Of a stretch of 59,590 nucleotides of DNA, positions 1 to 7,132 are shown piece by piece. Position 1 is the first letter of the stretch; each line of letters opens with the position of its first letter. Source of the DNA: Clostridiales bacterium. GTDB lineage: Bacteria > Bacillota > Clostridia > Christensenellales > Pumilibacteraceae. Location of the stretch: assembly GCA_014799665.1 (NCBI GenBank), contig JAAVHP010000007.1, positions 1 to 59,590 of the forward strand. The letters are read 5' to 3'. The position numbers and the translations under genes were made by a program. The notes beneath the pieces are model-generated. The model did no database searches. It saw only the letters and a list, made by a program, of their open reading frames with translations, and was not told the DNA's origin.

Positions 1-25
1 TTTAATAACGCAAAAGGATAAGATT

Positions 26-1123
26 ATGAAAAAGATTATTGCTTTAATTCTTGCGCTTATTTGCGTTTTATCACTTGCCGCTTGTAATAGTGGAAATAAC
101 GGAGATAATTCAGGAAACGGAGGCGCGGAAATCGTATTGCCCGATTTGCCGGGTGGAAGTGATGAAACCGAAAAACCCGATGAATCAGGTAATGAGGAAC
201 TTCCCGAATTGCCAAACGATGGAAAACAGGAGGGCGACGATATATCTCACACTCGCTATACGGCAAACACAAGCATATCCGATGTAATAAACGATCCTGT
301 TTTCGGAAATTGGGGTAGAATGATATTTCCCGTAAATAGAGGGTATTACAGTGGCAGTACGCTTGGTAATTTATCGCTTACTTGGTACAGCCATATCAAC
401 GTGGCGCATACGGTGGAAATTTGCAATTATTTCAAAGATCAAACGCTTGCGGGCAATCAGGTATTTTACGATATTTACACGGAAGCGGAAAAGGCGGCAG
501 ATCCACGCAAAGCGGATACGGGGTTGTTCTTTTTCAGGGGCGAGAAAAACGCTAAATTTGCCGTAACCTGCGCAGGCGGAGGTTGGGCGTATGTAGGTGC
601 AATGCACGACAGTTTCCCACACGCATTTGAACTCTCGAAAAAAGGTTATAACGCATTTGCAATTATTTACCGTCCGGGCGCACAAACGGCTTATGAGGAC
701 TTGGCAAGGGCAATCACGTTTATTTTTCACTATGCAGAAGAACTTGGCGTTGACACAAGCGGTTATTCCGTTTGGGGCGGTAGTGCAGGCGGAAGAATGA
801 CGGCAACGATTTCTTCCTGCGGCGTACAGAGTTACGGTGGTGGTGCTGATATTCCCAAACCGAGTACAGCGGTTATTCAGTACACGGGACACACCGACTA
901 TAACAGAAACAGTGAGCCTGCGACTTTCGTTACTGTTGGCGAGAACGACGGTATTGCAAATTACCGCACTATGAAAACGCGCATAGATAATTTAGCAGCT
1001 ATGGGCGTACCCACCGAATATCATTCGTATGCAGGACTTCCGCACGGTTTCGGTTTAGGTATCGGAACGATAGCCGAAGGTTGGTTCGACCAAGCCGTAG
1101 CCTTTTGGGAAAGGAATAGCTGA
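26..1123 (+). CDS. Secreted lipoprotein, alpha/beta-hydrolase esterase
   Basis: The 365-residue product starts with a lipoprotein signal peptide whose lipobox ends LAAC, so C20 would be lipidated and the enzyme held on the outer face of the membrane. A low-complexity Gly/Glu/Pro/Asp-rich linker runs to about residue 75. The rest is an alpha/beta-hydrolase fold: GGSAGG holds the likely nucleophile S253, GENDG gives a possible acid D308, and LPHGFG gives H340. This triad layout is that of acetyl-xylan or feruloyl esterase-like BD-FAE enzymes. The substrate is inferred, perhaps acyl groups on plant polysaccharide. An AAAGGA ribosome site precedes the ATG. A rho-independent terminator follows at 1207, so it appears to be transcribed separately from the mobile cassette. 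Confidence 0.8.
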   Translation: MKKIIALILALICVLSLAACNSGNNGDNSGNGGAEIVLPDLPGGSDETEKPDESGNEELPELPNDGKQEGDDISHTRYTANTSISDVINDPVFGNWGRMIFPVNRGYYSGSTLGNLSLTWYSHINVAHTVEICNYFKDQTLAGNQVFYDIYTEAEKAADPRKADTGLFFFRGEKNAKFAVTCAGGGWAYVGAMHDSFPHAFELSKKGYNAFAIIYRPGAQTAYEDLARAITFIFHYAEELGVDTSGYSVWGGSAGGRMTATISSCGVQSYGGGADIPKPSTAVIQYTGHTDYNRNSEPATFVTVGENDGIANYRTMKTRIDNLAAMGVPTEYHSYAGLPHGFGLGIGTIAEGWFDQAVAFWERNS

Positions 1124-1206
1124 AATAAATTGTGCCGGTTGGAATAATTCGGGCGTTTTATTCGCTTGATATATGGAGGGCTAATTACAACTTAATAAAC
1201 GAGGAG

Positions 1207-1236
1207 AGGAAGTCGGAACTAACTGACTTCCTTTTT
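1207..1236 (+). terminator. Rho-independent terminator after the esterase gene
   Basis: An 8-bp stem (AGGAAGTC at 1207-1214 with GACTTCCT at 1225-1232) is followed by a run of five T. It lies 84 bases after the esterase stop and points the same way. Confidence 0.8.
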
Positions 1237-1293
1237 CGTGCGCCGAATATTAAAATTTGGTGAAATTTTCGACTAAGCGGTTGATTTTTTGAG

Positions 1294-1676
1294 ATAAGTG
1301 TGCTTGGTTAAGTAGAGGGATTTTTTGAGAAATTTTCGTCCACGCGTAAATATTTTTCAAAAAAGTGTCCTAGGTATAGTGGAGGGAAAAATTTTTTAGA
1401 GTAACTTTTTCCTCGCGCGTCTATATTTTTGCTTATAAGTGTGCTTGATTATATGTAGGGACTTTGAAACTTTTTAAGAAAATTTTACATTAGACCCCGA
1501 ACTTTTTGAAAAAAGTGTCCTTGGATATATAGAGGGACTAAAAAAAATTTTGCCTTAGAACGTGTAATTTTCGGGATAAATGTGCTTGGTTATATGGATG
1601 GGTATAAAATTTTTCAAGAAATTTCTACTTAGACCGTCACGTTTTGGAAATAAGTGTGCTTGGTTAAGTAGAGAGA
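1294..1676 (+). repeat. Six imperfect direct repeats, about 65-76 bp period
   Basis: A 27-bp core starts at 1294, 1361, 1435, 1511, 1576 and 1650. Its conserved parts are AAGTGTGCTTGG or AAGTGTCCTTGG, then a short A/T stretch, then AGAGGGA or a close variant. Copies 2 and 4 carry the GTCC form, the others GTGC. Each core is followed by an A/T-rich stretch, and the longer units add a TTAGACC or CGCGT-like piece. No convincing reading frame covers this stretch of more than 300 bases. Position upstream of a recombinase cassette suggests protein-binding iterons or a mobile-element terminus, but the function is not known. Confidence 0.75.
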
Positions 1677-1766
1677 TATTTTAAGGAGGTGGTGCTTATG
1701 CGCTATTAACAAGACTTGCAAGTGGTCTATAAATGCTTGCGCTAACTAAATAAACGGAGGTATAAA

Positions 1767-1937
1767 TTGCAACTAAAATCAATGATGGAACCGGTAATTG
1801 CAAGAGAGGCAAACTGCACCATTATCCGTACGGATTGGAAGCAGGTAAAGCAAAGTACACCATTCTGTACTTTGGAACTTTTCGCAGAGCGAAAACGAAC
1901 AAGTGGGAAACCCACTTTTCTGGGGAGGATTAAATGA
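1767..1937 (+). CDS. Small cassette ORF, reading frame uncertain
   Basis: A strong GGAGGT ribosome site at 1756-1761 precedes two overlapping open frames of about 56 codons. One starts TTG at 1767 and ends TGA at 1935-1937, overlapping the ATG of the next gene in an ATGA arrangement. The other would start at ATT 1766 and ends TAA at 1931-1933; its product looks more protein-like (aromatic and Lys/Gly-rich, with KYTILYFGTFRRAKTNKWE near its end) but needs a very rare start. The start spacing favours the TTG frame and amino-acid composition favours the other. Small proteins of this kind commonly precede serine-recombinase cassettes. No function is recognised. Confidence 0.4.
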   Translation: MQLKSMMEPVIAREANCTIIRTDWKQVKQSTPFCTLELFAERKRTSGKPTFLGRIK

Positions 1938-2383
1938 ATAGAAACGATATATTAAGCGGTAATACAAGACAGTACATTTCTATTACGGATTGCGATATGC
2001 TTGAAATAATCGAGAAATTGTTGCCGTACTACAAGAGCTTTAATCGGCTTGTAAACGATGCGCTACAATATGGATTGCCGATGTTGTTGGAGATTAAACA
2101 GGATAACACCGTGCGGTTGGAAGAAGAACAACGACCACAGGCAATAGAAGTAAAAACCGTACCCGATGAACGCATAGCCGAGATGGTGAAACTGCTGCAA
2201 GAGATAGTGATGAATACAACGATAAGCAAGTCAATAGTGTGTTCGCTGTTTAACGCCAAGAGCGCAGAATTAAAAGGTAGATCGTTGCCGGTAGAAAAGT
2301 TTGATAGCGGTGCGATGCGAGATACACCTACTTGCCTTACAAAGTATGAGGTGGATATGTTGAACGCAATGGATGACGATTAG
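1934..2383 (+). CDS. Hypothetical protein of recombinase cassette
   Basis: This 149-residue product has a GGGAGG ribosome site just before its ATG and overlaps the preceding small frame by 4 bases. No known domain is recognised. The sequence looks mostly helical: an N-terminal segment with YYKSFNRLVNDALQYG resembles accessory proteins near mobilisation or recombinase genes, and the C-terminus is acidic. Its position between iteron-like repeats and a 70-residue basic protein suggests an accessory, perhaps DNA-processing or copy-control, role. That is inference from context only. Confidence 0.6.
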   Translation: MNRNDILSGNTRQYISITDCDMLEIIEKLLPYYKSFNRLVNDALQYGLPMLLEIKQDNTVRLEEEQRPQAIEVKTVPDERIAEMVKLLQEIVMNTTISKSIVCSLFNAKSAELKGRSLPVEKFDSGAMRDTPTCLTKYEVDMLNAMDDD

Positions 2384-2418
2384 TATAAGCCGCAGTCGTA
2401 TTAACATTCTCAAAACGC

Positions 2419-2469
2419 TTGACTCTATAACTACAAAGTGGTAAGATATATACAATCGTATATATACGA
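2419..2469 (+). promoter_or_regulatory. Promoter with palindromic operator before 70-aa gene
   Basis: TTGACT at 2419-2424 and TAAGAT at 2442-2447 are separated by 17 bp. A perfect 14-bp palindrome, TCGTATATATACGA, lies at 2456-2469, at about the transcription start, where a bound repressor would block initiation. The next gene encodes a small basic protein that could be its ligand. Confidence 0.5.
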
Positions 2470-2495
2470 CGGATATATTTCACGGAGGTTTGGTT

Positions 2496-2708
2496 ATGGA
2501 GAACAATAGGAAAGTAAAGGACAAGCGTTACGAGGACAAGCACAAAGCCGAGAGGAAGGCTAAGTGTATGGTATGGGGAACGAGTGTACCGAGAGAAAAA
2601 GCCGAAGAGATAAATGAGTTTTTGAAGAGATACGGCTTCACCAAGGTACAGCTAATAGAAGAAGGGTATAAAGCATTGCAAGAACAGTGTTTACAAAAGC
2701 GTGAATAG
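2496..2708 (+). CDS. Small basic protein, possible ribbon-helix-helix type
   Basis: The 70-residue product starts at ATG 2496, 7 bases after GGAGG; the upstream in-frame TTG overlaps that ribosome site and is less likely. The first 25 residues are very Lys/Arg/Glu-rich. Residues 30-62 contain PREKAEEINEFLKRYGFTK, a pattern like the helices of Arc/MetJ or plasmid-type antitoxin and copy-control proteins. A palindrome lies in its own promoter region, which would suit autoregulation. Assignment to a DNA-binding family is tentative. Confidence 0.55.
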   Translation: MENNRKVKDKRYEDKHKAERKAKCMVWGTSVPREKAEEINEFLKRYGFTKVQLIEEGYKALQEQCLQKRE

Positions 2709-2820
2709 CTTTTGAAGTACGTGGCGTCTACTAAAGACGCGGTGACGGAGTAAAATATTGACGAGCAAACGTTCCCTGCGTTTTTGTAGTCAATGACGGG
2801 AGTAATTTACGGAGGAGACA

Positions 2821-3015
2821 GGGAGTAAGCAAAGAATAGAGCAATATGAAATCGATGGTACGGTATACACCGTAATAGCCGAAGAAAGTAATAATGCTCA
2901 ATCAACGCCGTTAGATATTATGCGTATGCTCGTAGAGCGTAATGCGTATAAGAGTTACGGCGAAATTGGACGGACTTGCTGTTTGCAAACTAACGGAGGT
3001 AAAAAAGTATGTTAG
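2821..3015 (+). CDS. TnpW-like small protein, start codon missing or unusual
   Basis: An open frame of 64 codons ends at TAG 3013-3015, inside the first codons of the recombinase gene. The product contains YEIDGTVYTVIAEES followed by a helical PLDIMRML segment, the pattern of the small TnpW proteins that precede large serine recombinases in Clostridial elements. GGAGGA at 2811-2816 is well placed for initiation near 2821, but the codon there is GGG, not GTG or ATG, followed by AGT AAG. Either the start has been lost by a point change, or an unusual codon or the internal ATG is used. The role of TnpW proteins is not established. Confidence 0.55.
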   Translation, partial: GSKQRIEQYEIDGTVYTVIAEESNNAQSTPLDIMRMLVERNAYKSYGEIGRTCCLQTNGGKKVC

Positions 3016-4685
3016 GAATGCAAACGGTATCAACAATAAAAAATAAAGCAAACGGAGGTGACGCGGTTACCGCACTATATTGTAGGCTTAGCCGCGACGA
3101 TGATTTAAGCGGCGATAGCAACAGTATCGTCAATCAAAAGCAAATACTTGGGGAATACGCCAAGCGGCAAGGTTTTCATAATTGTCGGTTCTACGTGGAC
3201 GACGGTTATTCGGGAACAAACTTCGAGCGTCCGGATTTTCAAAGAATGATTGCGGATATCGAGAGCGGAGAGGTTAAAACCGTAATTGTAAAGGATATGT
3301 CGAGATTCGGCAGGAATTACATAATGGTTGGTTACTACACTGAAATCTTATTCCCAAATGCCAAGATACGTTTTATAGCAGTCAACGACAGTGTGGACAG
3401 CGAGTGCGAGGCGGATAATGAGTTTACACCGTTTCGGAATATCATCAATGAGTGGTATGCGCGAGATACAAGCAAGAAAGTAAAAGCTGTATTGCGTGCA
3501 AAAGGTACTTCGGGCAAGCATTTAAGCGCAGTACCGCCGTATGGTTATATGAAAGATCCGAACGATAAGACGAAATGGATAATCGACGAAGAAGCGGCAA
3601 AAGTAGTGAAAGAAATTTACAGACTGTTTTTAGAGGGAAAAGGCGTAAAAGAGATTGCGAAAATCTTAACGGCAAATCATATCGATACGCCGCAAACGCA
3701 TAACGAGAAGTGCGGACTCCCTATTCGGAGCAGAAGCGAATATCCCACAATGTGGAATTCAACTACGGTGTATCAGATTTTGGATAAAGAAGATTATACG
3801 GGCTGTACGGTTAATTTCAAAACCAAGAAACTTTCGTATAAATCAAAAGAGCAAATCAATATGCCGCGCGACCAATGGGTGATTTTTGAGAATACGCAAG
3901 AAGCGATTATCGACAAGGAAACATTTGAGCTTGTACGGCGTATGCGCGATAAGTGCAGGCGAGTAAGTCCAAATACGATAACGGTTAAGACAGCAGGGCA
4001 ACCGAGAAAGCCGAAGAATATGTTTGTCGGAAAAGTGTTTTGCACCGACTGCGGTAGTCAAATGAATATCCACCATAATTCGTACAATAAAGAGCGCAAC
4101 TACTTGGTTTGTACGACGTATCGGAAAAAGAAAAAGGGTGAGTGTACTTCGCATAGAATACGGCTTGACGCATTGGAACAGATTGTATTAAACGATTTGC
4201 GAAAGATAAGCGCGTATGTTGCGTGGCACGAAAACGAGTTTGTGGAACGGTACTTGAATTGCTCGCAAAAAGAGAAATTAAGGTTGACCGCGGCGGCAAA
4301 GGCGGAAGTTTCAAAAGCCTACGTTCGCCAAGCGGAATTGAACGCAATACTCAGGAAACTTTACGAAGATAATGCGCTCGGACGAATAACCGACGATAGT
4401 TACGACGAGCTTGCGGCTTCGTATGAAAATGAGCGAAGACAGTTAAAAGAGCGAGTAGCGACGCTTGAAGCGAGTATTAATTCCGTAGCTGAGGACAATG
4501 CGAATCTCGAAAGGTTTATAAGTACGTTGAAGTATTATATAAACTTGGAAGAACTCACGCCCGAAATCTTACACTCCTTTGTCGATAGGATAGAGGTGGG
4601 TGAGAAAGTGCGCAACGGTAAATCCAAAACACAAGTAGTCAAAATTATTTACAACTTTATCGGCGCGGTCGATATACCTAAGTAA
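3009..4685 (+). CDS. Large serine recombinase (TnpX/TndX type)
   Basis: The 558-residue product is a site-specific recombinase that would cut and rejoin attachment sites through a 5'-phosphoserine intermediate. The N-terminal resolvase domain (about residues 20-165) has the catalytic serine in YCRLSRDD at S28 and the conserved VKDMSRFGR segment. A recombinase domain follows, then a zinc ribbon (CTDCG near residue 345, a second Cys pair near 370-381), a long coiled coil (about 410-500) and a DUF4368-like C-terminus ending VVKIIYNF. GGAGGT lies 8 bases before the ATG, and the start overlaps the TnpW-like frame. Length and order are typical for an intact enzyme, so the element may still be mobile. 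Confidence 0.93.
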   Translation: MLGMQTVSTIKNKANGGDAVTALYCRLSRDDDLSGDSNSIVNQKQILGEYAKRQGFHNCRFYVDDGYSGTNFERPDFQRMIADIESGEVKTVIVKDMSRFGRNYIMVGYYTEILFPNAKIRFIAVNDSVDSECEADNEFTPFRNIINEWYARDTSKKVKAVLRAKGTSGKHLSAVPPYGYMKDPNDKTKWIIDEEAAKVVKEIYRLFLEGKGVKEIAKILTANHIDTPQTHNEKCGLPIRSRSEYPTMWNSTTVYQILDKEDYTGCTVNFKTKKLSYKSKEQINMPRDQWVIFENTQEAIIDKETFELVRRMRDKCRRVSPNTITVKTAGQPRKPKNMFVGKVFCTDCGSQMNIHHNSYNKERNYLVCTTYRKKKKGECTSHRIRLDALEQIVLNDLRKISAYVAWHENEFVERYLNCSQKEKLRLTAAAKAEVSKAYVRQAELNAILRKLYEDNALGRITDDSYDELAASYENERRQLKERVATLEASINSVAEDNANLERFISTLKYYINLEELTPEILHSFVDRIEVGEKVRNGKSKTQVVKIIYNFIGAVDIPK

Positions 4686-4691
4686 AAACAA

Positions 4692-4732
4692 GGACACGGC
4701 AGGCGGTGTGCAACCGTCTGCCAATAGTGTCC
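4692..4732. other. Long two-part hairpin after recombinase gene
   Basis: GGACAC (4692-4697) pairs with GTGTCC (4727-4732), and inside it a 10-base arm at 4698-4707 pairs with 4713-4722 around a 5-base loop, with one G-T pair. There is no T-run, so it is not a typical terminator. Just after a large serine recombinase it could be part of an element end or attachment region. Confidence 0.55.
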
Positions 4733-4756
4733 CCACGACCATTTTACGAGGTAAAG

Positions 4757-4862
4757 AGTTTTCCCAAAATCCAAAGATTTTGAAAACTGACGGTAGGAAC
4801 AATCGGGATACCCGATTTTCCTTTGTGGACGAAAATAAAAAACAGAATCGGGTTTCCCGATT
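4757..4862. repeat. Cluster of inverted repeats, including twin 17-bp hairpins
   Basis: The 354 bases between the recombinase and the restriction gene hold no convincing gene. They contain an imperfect inverted repeat at 4757-4788 and two near-identical 17-bp hairpins: AATCGGG-ATA-CCCGATT at 4801-4817 and AATCGGG-TTT-CCCGATT at 4846-4862. Only the 3-base loops differ, and the start-to-start distance is 45 bp. They may be tandem terminators or binding sites at the element boundary. Confidence 0.65.
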
Positions 4863-4970
4863 GCTGTTCGTTCAAAATATGCTAAAACTTGTTTTTGGCT
4901 ATTTTCTTTACCTGCTTGTAAAAAATAAACGATAGCCAATATATAAAGCCTTATGCCATAACAGTTTCTC

Positions 4971-4999
4971 TTGCGATTTTCGACATTTTATGTTATAAT
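4971..4999 (+). promoter_or_regulatory. Promoter of the restriction-modification operon
   Basis: TTGCGA at 4971-4976 and TATAAT at 4994-4999 are 17 bp apart, 40 bases before the ATG at 5040. This rules out the in-frame TTG at 4971 as translation start. Confidence 0.7.
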
Positions 5000-5039
5000 G
5001 TACTATAAAGATATATGCTTCGATATAGGAGAGCTTACT

Positions 5040-7091
5040 ATGGCAAAAACAACTATTCAATCAGTTGAACCTAATATTGCTGATTTGGCAAATGGCTGGC
5101 TCAAGTCTTATAAGTTAGATTATAAATTAGAACAGGAATCATTGAATGCTGAAATAGATCAGGCACTCAACGACTACGCATCTAAAAACGGCGGCGTTGG
5201 TGGCAATCGCCCCGATGCAAAGCTGTTGTTATGCGATAAAAATTTAGTGGCCTATCCTATTTTAATAGAGTACAAAGGATACAAAGATAAATTAGTCAAG
5301 TTAGACGGTGATGGAAAGATTGCCAATAAAACCGCAAAGAATGTTCCCGATTTCAAGAACATAAATTCTTATGCCGTAAACGGCGCGGTACACTATGCCA
5401 ATGCGCTACTACACTACACAAGCTATACTGATATTATAGCAATCGGTGTTACGGGTTATAAAGATGAACGTGGCGAATTACAACATTCCATAGGTGTTTA
5501 TTACGTTTCTAAAAGCAACTTCGGTATTGGACAAAAGGTGGACGAGTATACCGATTTGTCCTTTCTTAAAAAAGAGAACTTTGACGAGTTTATTGAAAAA
5601 GTCAAACGCTTGCAATTATCACAAGAAGAAATTGATAAGCTTAAAGAACAGCGCGAACGCGAGATCGATGCGAGCCTAATTAAACTTAATAACGACATTT
5701 ATAAGGATGAAACGGAAAAGATCTCGGAACAAGATCGCGTTTATCTCGTTGCCGCATCTATAATTGCAACGATCGGGATTCCGAATAAGGTTGCTGCTCT
5801 TGAAAAATCGGAATTGAAATCTTCCACCGAAGAGGGTAACCGCGATGGTGATATAATCTTGCGCAAAATAAAAGCCTTTTTGAATGAGAAAAAATTACCG
5901 CAGAAAAAGAAAGATTTAATAATCCGCACGCTTGCGAACACGCTTACTACTGACAATATTAACAAAGTGGAAAATGGCGAAAGTCAATTAAAGCGTGTAT
6001 TTACAAAAATCGTTGACGATTTGGGTATTTACTACAAAATAGGCTTAACAACCGACTTCACAGGCAAGTTGTTTAATGAAATGTATCATTGGCTCGGTTT
6101 TTCGCAAGACAAACTGAATGACGTGGTATTAACCCCATTTTATATTGCTACGCTCTTGGCAAAGCTCGCACGAGTGGACAAAGATTCTTATGTTTGGGAC
6201 TTTGCAACAGGTTCGGCGGGACTCCTTGTTGCTGCAATGAACGAAATGCTTATCGACGCAAAAAATAAAATAAAGTCGCCCGAAGAATTGGCAACGAAGT
6301 CGACGGCAATCAAAGCAAATCAATTGCTCGGGTTGGAGATACTTCCAAGTGTTTATATGCTTGCCATACTCAATATGATTTTAATGGGCGACGGTAGTTC
6401 CAACATTTTAAACAAGGACTCGCTCAAAGATTTCGACGGTAATTATGGGTTCGGAAATACTGACAAGAAATTCCCCGCAACGGCATTCGTACTCAACCCG
6501 CCCTATTCGGCGGCGGGTAACGGTATGATATTTGTAGAGCGTGCGCTTTCAATGATGAGCAAAGGCTACGCAGCTATTATTATTCAATACTCGGCGGGTT
6601 CGGGCAAAGCCGTAGAATATAATAAAAAAATATTGTTACACAGTACTCTGCTTGCAAGTATCAAAATGCCAATTGATTTATTCATTGGCAAATCGAGTGT
6701 TCAAACGCAGGTATATGTGTTTCGTGTAGGTGAAGCGCATCAAAAAGACGATATAGTAAAATTTATTGATTTTTCAAACGACGGATATACTCGTTCCGAT
6801 CGCAAAAAAGCAAGCTGTAATTTAAAAGACACCGATAGAGCTAAAGAGCGGTATCAAGAACTTGTCAATTTAGTGCGTTTCGGAAAATCAAAGCTCAATA
6901 TATTTACTGAAAACGAATATTACGAAGGACATGTCGACCCGTCCAACGGCGCAGATTGGAATCAGACTGCGCCGAAAGATACAAAACCAACGCTTAGCGA
7001 TTTTAAGAAAACAGTTAGCGACTATCTTTCTTGGGAAGTTTCCTGCTTGTTAAAACGGCAAGATAAGGAGAACGATCGCCTGGGAAAATAG
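5040..7091 (+). CDS. BcgI-like restriction-modification subunit (type IIG/IIB, RM)
   Basis: The 683-residue protein combines nuclease and N6-adenine methyltransferase. Near the N-terminus, NRPDAK with D59, then IEYKGY with E77 and K79, form a PD-(D/E)XK nuclease site. A helical region follows. The methyltransferase core has DFATGSAG (SAM binding, about 386-393) and NPPYS (catalytic motif IV, about 486-490). This layout is that of the BcgI A subunit, which cuts on both sides of its site when joined with a specificity subunit. ATG 5040 has GGAG upstream and its own promoter. The gene ends in CTG GGA AAA TAG, embedded in a probable -1 frameshift signal leading into the specificity frame. Base composition is AT-rich, consistent with transfer. 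Confidence 0.9.
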   Translation: MAKTTIQSVEPNIADLANGWLKSYKLDYKLEQESLNAEIDQALNDYASKNGGVGGNRPDAKLLLCDKNLVAYPILIEYKGYKDKLVKLDGDGKIANKTAKNVPDFKNINSYAVNGAVHYANALLHYTSYTDIIAIGVTGYKDERGELQHSIGVYYVSKSNFGIGQKVDEYTDLSFLKKENFDEFIEKVKRLQLSQEEIDKLKEQREREIDASLIKLNNDIYKDETEKISEQDRVYLVAASIIATIGIPNKVAALEKSELKSSTEEGNRDGDIILRKIKAFLNEKKLPQKKKDLIIRTLANTLTTDNINKVENGESQLKRVFTKIVDDLGIYYKIGLTTDFTGKLFNEMYHWLGFSQDKLNDVVLTPFYIATLLAKLARVDKDSYVWDFATGSAGLLVAAMNEMLIDAKNKIKSPEELATKSTAIKANQLLGLEILPSVYMLAILNMILMGDGSSNILNKDSLKDFDGNYGFGNTDKKFPATAFVLNPPYSAAGNGMIFVERALSMMSKGYAAIIIQYSAGSGKAVEYNKKILLHSTLLASIKMPIDLFIGKSSVQTQVYVFRVGEAHQKDDIVKFIDFSNDGYTRSDRKKASCNLKDTDRAKERYQELVNLVRFGKSKLNIFTENEYYEGHVDPSNGADWNQTAPKDTKPTLSDFKKTVSDYLSWEVSCLLKRQDKENDRLGK

Positions 7092-7132
7092 ATGCCTCAC
7101 TTAACGAAAAATTACAGGGCGTTAAGTGGGGC
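7065..7132 (+). promoter_or_regulatory. Probable -1 programmed ribosomal frameshift signal
   Basis: All standard parts are present in order. A Shine-Dalgarno-like AAGGAG lies at 7065-7070. The slippery heptamer G-GGA-AAA (7082-7088) is in the zero frame and followed at once by the stop TAG. A 5-base spacer leads to a 13-bp stem (7094-7106 with 7120-7132, one G-T pair) closed by a 13-base loop. Slipping back one base continues as ATA GAT GCC TCA into the specificity-subunit frame. The upstream element sits 11 bases from the heptamer, as in dnaX-type bacterial sites. That frameshifting really occurs is inference. Confidence 0.75.

Noticed and set aside
1294..1676. CRISPR array
   Set aside because: The repeats are too diverged, unit lengths vary from 65 to 76 bp and the intervening sequences are related A/T-rich stretches, not unique spacers. 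No cas gene is present.
4708..4935. 75-codon ORF after the recombinase
   Set aside because: It runs through four inverted repeats, has no ribosome site and its product has no protein-like features.
4971..5039. Upstream TTG extension of the restriction-methylation gene
   Set aside because: It lies on the -35 box of the promoter; the ATG at 5040 has GGAG and matches the family start.
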